The notes beneath the pieces were generated by a model, which had not been told where the DNA came from, did no database searches, and saw nothing but the letters and a program-made list of their open reading frames with translations. 64,000 nucleotides of DNA, from NCBI GenBank assembly GCA_016719165.1, contig JADKAJ010000011.1, positions 116,057-180,056 of the forward strand. Reading direction: 5' to 3'. Shown one piece after another: positions 16,526 through 26,068 of the stretch (positions within the stretch are counted from its first letter, which is position 1; each line of letters opens with the position of its first letter). Made by a program: the position numbers and the translations under genes. The stretch comes from Chitinophagaceae bacterium. Lineage in GTDB: Bacteria > Bacteroidota > Bacteroidia > Chitinophagales > Chitinophagaceae.

Positions 16526-17683
16526 TTATTTCGCTGCTTTAGCACCTCCATCTAAGTCAAACAACACAGAGAAACGAAGTGTGTTTGAAAGAGGATTGCG
16601 GCTTACACCACTTCCTGTAGGAATCAGGTAAGCGAAGTTGAAACCAAATACGTTATACTTAAGGCCTAAACCTGTTGTAAAATAACGGCGATTTCCTTTG
16701 TCTTTATTCTCATAAAAATAACCGGCACGCAGTGCAAATTGATTGTTGTACCAGTATTCCGCACCCAGAGACAATTGGAATTCTCTCAGTTCTTCACCAA
16801 ATCCGTCAGGAGCATCACCGAAAGAGCTGAACCAGCTTCCGATTACACTTTTATTTCTGTAATCAGCCAGTTGCTGAGGAGTTGCAGGATCTGAAGGAGG
16901 TGTTGGAACCAACAATTTGTTGGCTTCTATACCGAAAGAAATTGAATTACTCTCATTGAACTTGCTGGTATAGTTAAGACCCAATCCAAGGTTTGCAGGG
17001 ATGAAATCTTTAGCATCTGCATTATCAGTGTAAGAGATTTTTGAACCGAGGTTAGATAATACTGCACCCCATGCCCAACCGCTACCCGATGGCTTTTTAC
17101 CATCATGATAATACGCCAGATCAGCAGCAACAGCACTACCTGCTTTGTATGTAGTGCTACCTACAGTAGTACCACCAGCAAGGTTAGAGTTAATGTATTT
17201 TAAAGCGATACCAACACCGCTTTTTGCAGAAAGTTTACGGGAATAGCCAATGTCAATACCAAATTCACGGGGACGGAAGCTTCCGAAATCATTACCTAAG
17301 TTATCGGTAAATGTAATGTTACCGAGGCTGAAATAACGAACAGAACCAGAGAGAGCCTGATTCTCATCAAATTTATAATATCCAGCAACTGTAGCAAGAT
17401 AAACATCATTTACCAGGTCTTTCAACCATGGAGTGTAAGTAGCGCCAATTCCACCTTTTGATTGGTTAAAAGCGACTTTACCAATATTCCACAAACCTGA
17501 ATAAGCATCAGGAGAAGTGGCCACACCCATATCTCCCATACCGCCTGAACGGGCATCTGGTGAAATACGAAGGAAAGGAACAGCGGTTGTTACTACATTA
17601 AGTTCACCCTGAGCTTTTACAGCGGATGATAAGCTACAAAAAAGCAGGATTACGATAGTTAGTTTTAAAGCAGTTGGTCTCAT
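16526..17683 (-). CDS. porV: Type IX secretion outer-membrane protein PorV (LptO)
   Basis: A 385-residue protein: signal peptide (1-25, cleaved near VKAQG), then the PorV-type opening TAVPFLRISPDARSGGMGDMGVA and repeated amphipathic strands of a FadL-like beta barrel, ending in a strand (NTLRFSVLFDL). In known systems PorV collects cargo from the SprA/Sov translocon and delivers it to the PorU sortase. It lies just downstream of porU on the same strand, separated by a 270-base AT-rich gap in which I see no gene. Confidence 0.93.
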   Translation of the reverse strand: MRPTALKLTIVILLFCSLSSAVKAQGELNVVTTAVPFLRISPDARSGGMGDMGVATSPDAYSGLWNIGKVAFNQSKGGIGATYTPWLKDLVNDVYLATVAGYYKFDENQALSGSVRYFSLGNITFTDNLGNDFGSFRPREFGIDIGYSRKLSAKSGVGIALKYINSNLAGGTTVGSTTYKAGSAVAADLAYYHDGKKPSGSGWAWGAVLSNLGSKISYTDNADAKDFIPANLGLGLNYTSKFNESNSISFGIEANKLLVPTPPSDPATPQQLADYRNKSVIGSWFSSFGDAPDGFGEELREFQLSLGAEYWYNNQFALRAGYFYENKDKGNRRYFTTGLGLKYNVFGFNFAYLIPTGSGVSRNPLSNTLRFSVLFDLDGGAKAAK

Positions 17684-17953
17684 TAGAAAATTTTTAATAA
17701 TGGTGTAAATATAGAGCTTTTGAATAAATACAAATCTAAAATAGAGAATTTTATCTGAAACGAAAAAATTGTCGATTTTAGATGGTTCTCAACGATTTTT
17801 AAGCTATTTGATGGCTATTGCCAACAAGCAAATTTCTGAAAAAACGTCTTCTTTTCGATTTTATTGTTAAAATTTATTTTTAACCGGCAAAAACCGGATT
17901 TTTAGCTGCTTGCAATAAATAAGGACCCTGATCTGAACCAAAAAATCAGGTAA

Positions 17954-20900
17954 TTATAATATTACCAGCTTACCAAGCACTTCTTTTGTCTTTTTGTCGG
18001 GGGATATTACCCTTAATTTATAGATATATACCCCACGGCCGGGCCTGTCACCGTACTCGTCCTTCCCGTCCCAAACCAATTCTGCAGAACGGTTACCATC
18101 GGTTGTAATGTCCTGGCTGATGGTTTTAATGACCCTGCCCGATATAGTCATTACCTGCACACTTACCTGTAACCGCTGACCCGGCTTGTTATGTTCAAAC
18201 CAGAAACGGGTGCTGGTACTAAATGGGTTTGGATAATTCAACACATGGCTTAGTTCCAGTTCCTCATCGCTAGCAACCGTAAATTCAAGTATATTTTCAT
18301 TGGAGTTATTTAATACATCCCATGCTTTGATCTTTATTGAATGAGGCCCCGGGGTAAGCTGTGGAAGTTGGAACCTTATTTCACCACGCTGATAGTTGTC
18401 GAGATTTCCCACATAATAGTCATTCAGGATAAAGAACTGATTATTGTCGTTGTCAAGAGTGGCTAGAATATCATGCCCTATGCCAGTTCCCGTCGTATTA
18501 ATGCCAGACGAATCCGTCAGCTTTATGATTAAAACCGGGTTTTGATTGGTTATACCCCCATTTACGAATTGTTCATCATTCAACCAGGCCGTTATATCCG
18601 GGCCATCAATATCTCCGCCAACAGCATTACTTGTTCCGCCAACAATAAAATTCGTAAAAAAACCACTCCCGTCTTTTGTACCATCCTCAGCATATAAACT
18701 TAATTTCCCATTTCCATATTGAAAATTTATATCCTTCGGCACTTTGAATGTAAAAGAGAACTGACCATTGACGACAGAAGCTTTGCCTTTGAATAAAATA
18801 TTGTTTTGTGTTTGAAAAGCAGCTACCTGACTACCCGGGTCATTAGCAAGGGTGGTTACCATTTGAGGTTTATCAAAAACAGTTGGGTAAACAGTACCTG
18901 CAAAACCAGTTAAAATACTGCCCTGTTGGTCAGTCACTTCTCCCTCTATTACAATTTTTTCTGTTGCACTCAATGTATCTGCCTGTGAAACTGGTATTCC
19001 ATTGATTTTGGTGGCCCTAACCTTCAAAACAGGAAATCCCAAAGACATGGCCGGGTTGCCCAACAGGGTAAATTTTCTGTTGTTGACAACATCACCAGAG
19101 GTTTGGTAAGTATAATTCTTAGCGTCCTTTACCGCATCGCCAAGTGTTTTATAAATGCCATTTCCATCCGGTTGCAGCGCAAACTGTATATAATTATTAT
19201 TCATTACACGATTACTGAATGCAAATACCAGTCTTGTAGTTGTCATCAGGGCGATCGCCCCGGTTTTAGGTCTTAATAAAATATTTTCACCGATAGAATT
19301 GACAGTTGGATTATCATAAGGTGCAAAATCACAGGTAGCAGTAATGAACAATGGTAACCGGTTCGGGTTGTTCCAATTATTCACTATCTCCTGGTCGAGT
19401 ATGGTTTCTTCTGCTAATCGCCTTGATCCGCCATGTCCGTTGTAATTCCATATAAGCGTACCATTATACACCTGGTTATTGATTGCCTGGTTGGCCTGTG
19501 GGTACCTGCTCCCCCCGGCACCGCTCTCCTGCTGAAACGCATCCAGGTAAATTTTTTGCTGATTGAATACCAGACCATTTACAGCAGCAGTTGTTGTTAT
19601 TAATTCTGCATCCTGTAAATGAAGATTTCCATCTTCGTCATCAGCAATAAAAGTCAGGTTATTTCGCCAGGGGCCGAAGCTTTGTGAAGCAAAATACGCT
19701 GCAACTTTATCAACAAAATTCCTGGCTTCAACTGCATTCTTAGCCGGCACACGGCCAATGCCAACATCAAGATCATTCACGACCAAACCAGAATTGATAT
19801 CTTCATCATCTTCCAAAAAACCAAAAAAATCATCTGAAGTATAAGTAGATAACGGGTCGTTTGAAAAACTGCTTTGATAGGCTGGAACTAAATTTGTGTT
19901 ATTACTCAACCTGTCTTTATAATCAAATGAAGCATCGCCAAATAGCAGCAGGTAACGAAGTTTGTTGGCCGGGGTAGCAGCATATTTATCGTAATACATC
20001 TTTACAAAATCCCGGATCGCTGCAGGGTCAGGGCTCCCGCTTCCAAATTCATTAAACACCTGTTCAGTGGTAACGGTAACCGTTCTTAAACCATTGTATT
20101 GCAGGTGAAATTGTGCCAATCGCTGAGCTTCTGACAATAATGAAGGGTGGGTGATTATCAAAAAATCTGACGGCGAAGTATTATGTAGATTCTGATTGGA
20201 TATCTTCCCCGCAGCTGCTGGAATTAAAAAATCAGTCCCATTAAAGGCAATATACTCTTTCAGAACTGAACAATTATTTACAAACTGATAGTCAGTACCG
20301 GATACCGCTCCCTGCATCCTTAATGGGTTCAACGGATCCGTTACATCCCAAACCTGCGTTCCGGCTGTAGCATTGTTGACAATGAACGCTGCATTGATAT
20401 TGCCCACACTTGACCAATCCCTGAACGATAATTGGCTAACCCCATTTAAGGAAATTTGACGCCTGGTAAACAATTCAAACCAATTGAGCCAACCTTGCGA
20501 ATTAAAACTACCCGGAACATAAGAATAAGTAATATTCACATTATTTTGAGAAGCAATTGCAGAAAGCAATAAAGTTGATTGTTGCACAAATAAATCATAC
20601 TGGCCACCGCCCAACGCATTGATCAGTTGCTGACCAACCGGCTGATTATCAATTCTGATATCGAACCGGCTGCCTGAGCCTATCGACCTGGCTACGCAAT
20701 TGCTTTGCAGCATCAAGGGAGTGTTATTAATAATGTTCGGAATATTAATTGTAAAAGTCCTGGTTAGTGTTTTTCCCGGAGCATTGGTAAATTCTTCACC
20801 ATACCATTCTTTACCGCTACTTAAAAAATTGACTGTATCCAATTCATGAAAAATTCTTTCTGAAAAACTATTGACCGTTATCGAAGGAGAAGCTAAAGCA

Positions 20901-21379
20901 GGGGTTAATTGTACTCTTTTACCATTCCCGCCAACAGTTAAAAAATACCAGGCTTTATCTGCGTATAAATTTTTCCGATGTATGAACCGAAGATTAGCTG
21001 AGTCTTTGACCCATTCATGCGGACCCCTGGCATAAAAGAGGATATAATCTGAACCATTGATGACCCCATCGCCGCCATCCACTACCTGTATGGCATTTTC
21101 AGTAAGGTCATCCAACCTGGGGACATCATTAGCTTCAGCCAGCATAATTCCACCATTTCCATATAACCGGATTGAACCCGAGGCAAGACCAGATGTATTA
21201 ATTCCCAGGCTGGCCAAAAAAGGAATATCAATTTTATAAATGCCTGTTTTCTCAACACTTATTTTATACCAATTACCATTTGCAAGAATTGAATTAGGAG
21301 TGTAGATACGTTGTCCGATCCCCAAAAATGGGAGTAAAAAAAAGGTAGCAAAGCAGACAAGCCCCTTGTTCAAATACAT
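17954..21379 (-). CDS. porU: Type IX secretion sortase PorU (gingipain-like C25)
   Basis: A 1141-residue exported protein. After a signal peptide (about 1-22) comes an N-terminal beta domain, then a C25 peptidase domain with catalytic H649 (NYNGHGGSR) and C683 (TATCDF). Later come Ig-like domains and a C-terminal YPNPF...GRVIKTISQDI...GVYIYKLRV segment typical of type IX proteins. PorU removes the C-terminal signal of secreted cargo and attaches them to A-LPS. It precedes porV and diverges from gldJ, giving the porV-porU-gldJ synteny common in Bacteroidota. Confidence 0.93.
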   Translation of the reverse strand: MYLNKGLVCFATFFLLPFLGIGQRIYTPNSILANGNWYKISVEKTGIYKIDIPFLASLGINTSGLASGSIRLYGNGGIMLAEANDVPRLDDLTENAIQVVDGGDGVINGSDYILFYARGPHEWVKDSANLRFIHRKNLYADKAWYFLTVGGNGKRVQLTPALASPSITVNSFSERIFHELDTVNFLSSGKEWYGEEFTNAPGKTLTRTFTINIPNIINNTPLMLQSNCVARSIGSGSRFDIRIDNQPVGQQLINALGGGQYDLFVQQSTLLLSAIASQNNVNITYSYVPGSFNSQGWLNWFELFTRRQISLNGVSQLSFRDWSSVGNINAAFIVNNATAGTQVWDVTDPLNPLRMQGAVSGTDYQFVNNCSVLKEYIAFNGTDFLIPAAAGKISNQNLHNTSPSDFLIITHPSLLSEAQRLAQFHLQYNGLRTVTVTTEQVFNEFGSGSPDPAAIRDFVKMYYDKYAATPANKLRYLLLFGDASFDYKDRLSNNTNLVPAYQSSFSNDPLSTYTSDDFFGFLEDDEDINSGLVVNDLDVGIGRVPAKNAVEARNFVDKVAAYFASQSFGPWRNNLTFIADDEDGNLHLQDAELITTTAAVNGLVFNQQKIYLDAFQQESGAGGSRYPQANQAINNQVYNGTLIWNYNGHGGSRRLAEETILDQEIVNNWNNPNRLPLFITATCDFAPYDNPTVNSIGENILLRPKTGAIALMTTTRLVFAFSNRVMNNNYIQFALQPDGNGIYKTLGDAVKDAKNYTYQTSGDVVNNRKFTLLGNPAMSLGFPVLKVRATKINGIPVSQADTLSATEKIVIEGEVTDQQGSILTGFAGTVYPTVFDKPQMVTTLANDPGSQVAAFQTQNNILFKGKASVVNGQFSFTFKVPKDINFQYGNGKLSLYAEDGTKDGSGFFTNFIVGGTSNAVGGDIDGPDITAWLNDEQFVNGGITNQNPVLIIKLTDSSGINTTGTGIGHDILATLDNDNNQFFILNDYYVGNLDNYQRGEIRFQLPQLTPGPHSIKIKAWDVLNNSNENILEFTVASDEELELSHVLNYPNPFSTSTRFWFEHNKPGQRLQVSVQVMTISGRVIKTISQDITTDGNRSAELVWDGKDEYGDRPGRGVYIYKLRVISPDKKTKEVLGKLVIL

Positions 21380-21543
21380 CTGCTAAAACATTGGTTTAAT
21401 GGGATTTTCCCGTTTAAAAAAAGGTATTTCTGCGTAACCGTTATTCCCCAAAGTATATATATTCGCAGTTCGGAGGGTAAAAGTTCTTCAGGCCGCAATA
21501 TTTTACCTCATCCGGCGTTAAATTTATTCCAATTCATAGGTTT

Positions 21544-23109
21544 ATGCAAAAAACAATGAGAAACTTAACAATCCTACTATCCTGTGTGGTGCTGCTGGCA
21601 TCCTGTAAAGGAAAAGGCCTTTTTGGCAAAAAGAAATACGACAAGTCCGACGTTACCGGCTGGAACTACAATGACAAAAACCAGGGTGGTTTCCAGGTAT
21701 CTAAAGCCAAAGAACAGGGTCTCGGCCCGGGTTTGGTTTTTGTTGAAGGTGGTACTTTCACAATGGGACAAACTGAGGAAGACGTAATGGGCGACTGGAA
21801 CAATATTCCACGCCGGGTGTCGGTTCCTTCATTTTATATAGATCGTACTGAGGTCGCCAATGTTCACTACCGTGAATACCTGCACTGGTTAACAAAAGTT
21901 TTTGACCCAACTGATCCGGCCAATGCCAAAATATTGGAAGGTGCTTTACCTGACACACTGGTTTGGAGAAGTGAGTTGAGCTATAACGAACCGATGGTTG
22001 AATTTTATTTCCGCCATCCGGGGTTCAATGATTATCCTGTTGTTGGTGTAAACTGGAGACAGGCAAAAGATTTTTGTCTTTGGAGGAGTGACCGTGTAAA
22101 TGAGGGAACGCTTGTTCAAAAAGGGTTCATCAATAAAGCAAATCAAAAACCCGGTGCTCAGCAGGGTGACAATAATTTCACCACTAAATCTTATTTGTTA
22201 GGTTTATACACAGCTCCTCCCGGTAAAGCCATGCAGTCTAAAAAGGGACAACCTCCAATGGCTCCAACAATGGAATCAGGTCTTCTGTCTCCGGACTACC
22301 GGCTTCCGTTTGAATCTGAGTGGGAATATGCAGCTTATGGATTGATAAATCAAAACCCCCGCCCAAGTTTAAAAGAAGGCAAGAGAGGCGAAGAGTTACA
22401 ATCAAATAAGCAAGTTTATCCATGGTCACAAAATGTAAATGGTCTTCGTGATACCCGTCGCGGAAGCTGGCAGGGTGTTTTCCTGGCCAACTTTAAAAGA
22501 GGTTCCGGTGATAACGCCGGTGTGGCTGGCGGTTTGAACGACCGTGCTTTTTATACCGCCCCGGTACAATCTTTTTATCCCAATGGTTTTGGTATATATA
22601 ACATGGCTGGTAATGTGAGTGAGTGGGTAGAAGATGCTTACCGTCCTCTTTCTTCTCTTGATTTTGATGACCAGCCGGCCCCTTTCCGTGGTAATAAATA
22701 TCAAAAATTATATGTAGCTGATTCAACTACAATGGATCCATCTACGAGATATGAAAAAGACAGTTTAGGCCGTGTGAAAATGGTTGATGTGACCGACGAA
22801 GAGAGTAAAAACCGCCGTAACTACCAAAGAGGTAATGTGATTGACTTCCTCGATGGTGACTCTTTATCTCAATCTTCATACGGATACGGTAACACTACCT
22901 TAATTCACCCTGAAAAATCCAAAGTGTACAAAGGTGGCAGCTGGAATGACAGGGCTTATTGGTTAACTCCCGGAAGTCGTCGTCACCTCGAAGAAGACCA
23001 GGCTTTAAGCACACTGGGTTTCCGTTGCGCTATGAATCGTATGGGTAGCCCTGAAGGCAATAAGCGTAAAACAGGCCAGCACTTTAAAACAAAAAGACAA
23101 AAAAGATAA
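21544..23109 (+). CDS. gldJ: Gliding motility lipoprotein GldJ
   Basis: A 521-residue lipoprotein with lipobox LASC (Cys about 21) and an FGE-sulfatase-like fold: FVEGGTFTMGQTEED near 72-86, FYIDRTEVANVHYREYL, YRLPFESEWEYAA, NMAGNVSEWVEDAYRP and KVYKGGSWNDRAYWLTPG. GldJ belongs to the type IX secretion/gliding machinery and in Flavobacterium stabilises GldK and other components. An alternative start at ATG 21556 would shorten the signal by four residues. A TATATTCG sequence (21458-21465) is a possible -7 box. Confidence 0.92.
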   Translation: MQKTMRNLTILLSCVVLLASCKGKGLFGKKKYDKSDVTGWNYNDKNQGGFQVSKAKEQGLGPGLVFVEGGTFTMGQTEEDVMGDWNNIPRRVSVPSFYIDRTEVANVHYREYLHWLTKVFDPTDPANAKILEGALPDTLVWRSELSYNEPMVEFYFRHPGFNDYPVVGVNWRQAKDFCLWRSDRVNEGTLVQKGFINKANQKPGAQQGDNNFTTKSYLLGLYTAPPGKAMQSKKGQPPMAPTMESGLLSPDYRLPFESEWEYAAYGLINQNPRPSLKEGKRGEELQSNKQVYPWSQNVNGLRDTRRGSWQGVFLANFKRGSGDNAGVAGGLNDRAFYTAPVQSFYPNGFGIYNMAGNVSEWVEDAYRPLSSLDFDDQPAPFRGNKYQKLYVADSTTMDPSTRYEKDSLGRVKMVDVTDEESKNRRNYQRGNVIDFLDGDSLSQSSYGYGNTTLIHPEKSKVYKGGSWNDRAYWLTPGSRRHLEEDQALSTLGFRCAMNRMGSPEGNKRKTGQHFKTKRQKR

Positions 23110-23130
23110 TCGATTCTAATACATTCTTTA

Positions 23131-23157
23131 AACCCTCCGGAATCCGGAGGGTTTTTT
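23131..23157 (+). terminator. Intrinsic terminator after gldJ
   Basis: AACCCTCCGG pairs with CCGGAGGGTT across a three-base loop and runs into a T7 tract. It lies 21 bases after the gldJ stop, separating it from murF. Confidence 0.9.
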
Positions 23158-23202
23158 TATTAAGTTATCGTCTGGAGTTTATTGAAGGATTACTTTTGCT
23201 GG

Positions 23203-24483
23203 ATGTCTATTGAAACCATTTATAGTATTTTTAAACAACATCCTTCGGTACAAACAGACACCCGTAAACTACAACCCGGAGATCTTTTTTTTGCGCTAAA
23301 AGGGGATAATTTCAATGGCAATGCTTTTGCAAAACAGGCAATTGATGCCGGAGCAGTTTATGCTGTAATTGACGAACCGGCATTTGAGATAACCGGAAAG
23401 ACTATCCTGGTAGAAGATGTATTAACCACTCTCCATCAACTGGCCAATTATCACCGGGAACAATTCAGTATACCATTTATTGCCATTACAGGAAGCAATG
23501 GGAAAACAACCACCAAAGAACTGGTACATGCTGTTCTCTCCACCAAGTATATAACTTATACTACTGAGGGAAACCTGAATAACCATATAGGCATTCCCTT
23601 AACCATTTTGAAGATAAAAATGGATGCGCAAATAGCAGTTATAGAAATGGGTGCCAATCATCAGAAAGAAATTGCCGGCTATTGCGAATATGCGCAACCG
23701 ACCCACGGCATAATTACCAATTGTGGCAAAGCCCACCTTGAAGGTTTTGGAGGAGTACAAGGAGTAAGAAAAGGCAAAGGAGAACTATATGATTATTTAC
23801 GTTCTCATTACGGTACTGCATTCGTAATGTGGGATTACAATTACCTGCAGGAAATGAGCAGCGGTATAACTTCTATTATTAAATATGGAATTGCAAATGC
23901 CGATGTAGAAGGGCGAATAGTAAGCAGTGAACCTTTTCTGGAAGTGGAAATAACGAAAGGTGCAGGAACTGGAATAATCAGAACTCAATTAGTGGGAGAC
24001 TATAATTTACCAAATGTGCTGCTGGCTGTTGCTATTGGAAAACACTTCACTGTTCCAGATGAAAAAATAGCATTGGCGATCGCAAACTACACTCCTTCCA
24101 ATAGCCGGTCTCAACTGGTAGAACGGGGAACAAATAAAATCATACTGGACGCATATAATGCCAATCCCAGCAGTATGAAACTGGCGATTGAAAATTTTGC
24201 CAGGTTTCATACAAGTGGAAAAGTACTGATGCTGGGAGGAATGGCAGAACTGGGTGAAGAAAGTCTTGCTGAACACAAAGACATAATTAATGTTATTAAA
24301 AAAGATGAATGGAGTAAGGTTGTTCTGGTCGGCGGTGATTTTTTAAGAGTGGAACACCCTTTTATCTCATTTCAGAATGCTGAAGAAGCAAAAGAATGGT
24401 TTCGAAAACAGCACTTTGAAAATATGCATATCCTTATCAAAGGAAGCAGAAGTATGAAAATGGAGAAAATATTAGAACCTTAA
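23203..24483 (+). CDS. murF: UDP-MurNAc-tripeptide--D-Ala-D-Ala ligase
   Basis: A 426-residue Mur ligase. ATG 23203 (MSIETIYSIF) is preferred over an upstream TTG at 23182. The N-terminal UDP-binding domain has TDTRKLQPGDLFFALKGDNF. The ATP loop is ITGSNGKTTTKE, followed by TEGNLNNHIGIPLT, EMGANHQKEI and, in the C-terminal domain, LDAYNANPSSM. It adds D-Ala-D-Ala to the peptidoglycan precursor in the cytoplasm. It ends 9 bases before the Crp/Fnr gene, so the two may be co-transcribed; the start shown gives a usual length for Bacteroidota MurF. Confidence 0.93.
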   Translation: MSIETIYSIFKQHPSVQTDTRKLQPGDLFFALKGDNFNGNAFAKQAIDAGAVYAVIDEPAFEITGKTILVEDVLTTLHQLANYHREQFSIPFIAITGSNGKTTTKELVHAVLSTKYITYTTEGNLNNHIGIPLTILKIKMDAQIAVIEMGANHQKEIAGYCEYAQPTHGIITNCGKAHLEGFGGVQGVRKGKGELYDYLRSHYGTAFVMWDYNYLQEMSSGITSIIKYGIANADVEGRIVSSEPFLEVEITKGAGTGIIRTQLVGDYNLPNVLLAVAIGKHFTVPDEKIALAIANYTPSNSRSQLVERGTNKIILDAYNANPSSMKLAIENFARFHTSGKVLMLGGMAELGEESLAEHKDIINVIKKDEWSKVVLVGGDFLRVEHPFISFQNAEEAKEWFRKQHFENMHILIKGSRSMKMEKILEP

Positions 24484-24492
24484 CTTTACCAA

Positions 24493-25110
24493 ATGAACTG
24501 GAAACAACTCTTCCCTCAATTTGAACCCGGACTAATTGAAATTATAGAAAAGGAAGCAGTACAAAGGAGCTTCAATGCCGGAGATATCATCATGCGGACA
24601 GGACAATATATCAAGTCTACAGCCCTGGTACTGGAAGGCCGTGTTAAAATATACAGGGAAAATCAGGACGGCGGAGAATTCCTTATGTATTACCTCGGAC
24701 CTGGCCAGGCATGTGCCGTTTCAATGATCTGTGCACTGCAATCTCATACCAGTGAGATCATGGCAGTGGCTGAAGAAGATTCGGAGGTTTTAATGATACC
24801 GGTACAACTGATGGATGACATGATGAATAAATACAAGACATGGTATCAGTTCGTCATTCAAACCTATCGTGGCCGATTTGATGAATTGTTATCTGTTGTT
24901 GATAATATTGCCTTCCGGAATATGGATGAGCGGCTGGAATTCTACCTCAAGAGATACACAGAAAAAGCCGGTAAGAAAACCATTGATATCTCTCACCAGC
25001 AGATTGCAGATGATCTGAATAGTTCCAGGGAAGTGATATCCCGCCTGTTGAAAAAGATGGAACAACGAAACCTTGTTAAGTTGCATCGTAATATGATTGA
25101 GCTTCTTTAG
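24493..25110 (+). CDS. Crp/Fnr regulator, proposed master activator of the sulfur island
   Basis: A 205-residue protein: cyclic-nucleotide-binding-like sensor (about 10-125), long dimer helix (about 115-150) and winged HTH (about 155-205). The recognition helix NSSREVISRLLKKM (177-189) has R179-E180-x-x-x-R184, equivalent to R180/E181/R185 of E. coli CRP, which read GTGA. FNR-type proteins have V-E-x-x-S-R instead. The cAMP-contact motif (GEL...RSA) is absent, and the sensor has two cysteines, C74 and C80 (GQACAVSMIC), which could sense thiol redox or persulfide (inference). It sits at the edge of the island, and matching GTGA-N6-TCAC palindromes occur at most island promoters. No palindrome precedes its own start; it may be expressed from the murF unit. 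Confidence 0.88.
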   Translation: MNWKQLFPQFEPGLIEIIEKEAVQRSFNAGDIIMRTGQYIKSTALVLEGRVKIYRENQDGGEFLMYYLGPGQACAVSMICALQSHTSEIMAVAEEDSEVLMIPVQLMDDMMNKYKTWYQFVIQTYRGRFDELLSVVDNIAFRNMDERLEFYLKRYTEKAGKKTIDISHQQIADDLNSSREVISRLLKKMEQRNLVKLHRNMIELL

Positions 25111-25123
25111 TAGCTGTTACTGC

Positions 25124-25168
25124 TGTGATTTCTGTCACATTGTGAGAAAGGTCTTTGGTCTAATCTTG
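25124..25168 (+). promoter_or_regulatory. Crp-like operator and -7 box of the TauE/SafE gene
   Basis: TGTGA-TTTCTG-TCACA (25124-25139) is a perfect palindrome. TAATCTTG (25161-25168) fits the -7 consensus with one mismatch. Centre to -7 start is 29.5 bp. The ATG is at 25183. Confidence 0.75.
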
Positions 25169-25182
25169 CAAAAATTATTTAC

Positions 25183-25995
25183 ATGGAAATCATCGGCTAT
25201 ATTGCTTCGCTTGTCATTGGTATTTCTCTCGGTTTGATTGGTGGAGGCGGCTCTATCCTCACCGTTCCCGTTTTAGTTTATCTTTTTGGTGTAGAGCCTG
25301 TTTTAGCCACTGCATATTCCTTATTTATAGTTGGATTATCCAGCCTTGTTGGTGCTGTTCCTAAATACAAACAGGGAATGGTAAACCTTAAAACAGCCCT
25401 TATTTTCGGTATTCCTTCTATTGCTGCGGTATTTGCTACCAGGAAATTTATAGTACCACTGATACCGAAAGAAGTTTTCACAATCGGAGATTTTGTGGTA
25501 ACGAAAAGTATCCTGATGATGGTATTATTTGCCATCCTTATGGTCTTTGCCTCTGTTTCTATGATAAGGGATAAAAAGAAAAATGAAGAAACAGGAAATG
25601 GTGAACAAAAATTTAACTACCCGCTGATATTACTGGAAGGCGCTGTGGTAGGCTTGTTGACCGGTCTTGTTGGTGCCGGTGGCGGATTCCTGATTATTCC
25701 TGCCCTGGTATTGTTGAGCAAATTACCCATGAAACAGGCTGTAGGTACTTCCTTACTTATTATTGCTGCCAAATCATTGATTGGATTTACAGGCGACTTG
25801 TCCAATTACACAATGGACTGGAAACTATTACTGACTGTAACAGCACTGGCAATAGGCGGAATTTTTATCGGTGATATACTTAGCAAGAAAATAGACGGAA
25901 ACAAACTTAAAAAAGGATTTGGCTGGTTCGTATTAATAATGGGTATTTATATTATTGTTAAAGAACTCTTCTTCCCCGGTGGAGGTGGCCATTGA
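25183..25995 (+). CDS. Sulfite exporter TauE/SafE family permease
   Basis: A 270-residue integral membrane protein with about eight hydrophobic segments in two repeats. Each repeat carries the family's glycine-rich motif: GISLGLIGGGGSILTVPVLV near residue 15 and GLLTGLVGAGGGFLIIPALV near residue 156. TauE/SafE proteins export sulfite or sulfo-organic anions. It is the first gene downstream of the Crp/Fnr regulator and precedes persulfide dioxygenase genes that would make sulfite, so sulfite efflux is the likely role. It has its own Crp-like operator, and a second operator for the next gene begins just after its stop. Confidence 0.88.
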   Translation: MEIIGYIASLVIGISLGLIGGGGSILTVPVLVYLFGVEPVLATAYSLFIVGLSSLVGAVPKYKQGMVNLKTALIFGIPSIAAVFATRKFIVPLIPKEVFTIGDFVVTKSILMMVLFAILMVFASVSMIRDKKKNEETGNGEQKFNYPLILLEGAVVGLLTGLVGAGGGFLIIPALVLLSKLPMKQAVGTSLLIIAAKSLIGFTGDLSNYTMDWKLLLTVTALAIGGIFIGDILSKKIDGNKLKKGFGWFVLIMGIYIIVKELFFPGGGGH

Positions 25996-25996
25996 T

Positions 25997-26041
25997 TGTG
26001 ATTGTTGTCACTGTACAACACTTTATCTTATTCGAAATTTG
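25997..26041 (+). promoter_or_regulatory. Crp-like operator and -7 box of the first MBL-rhodanese gene
   Basis: TGTGA-TTGTTG-TCACT (25997-26012), then GAAATTTG (26034-26041). Centre to -7 start is 29.5 bp, as at 25124. The gene starts at 26069. Confidence 0.72.
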
Positions 26042-26068
26042 ATCTTTAATTAAAATAAAAAAATACAA

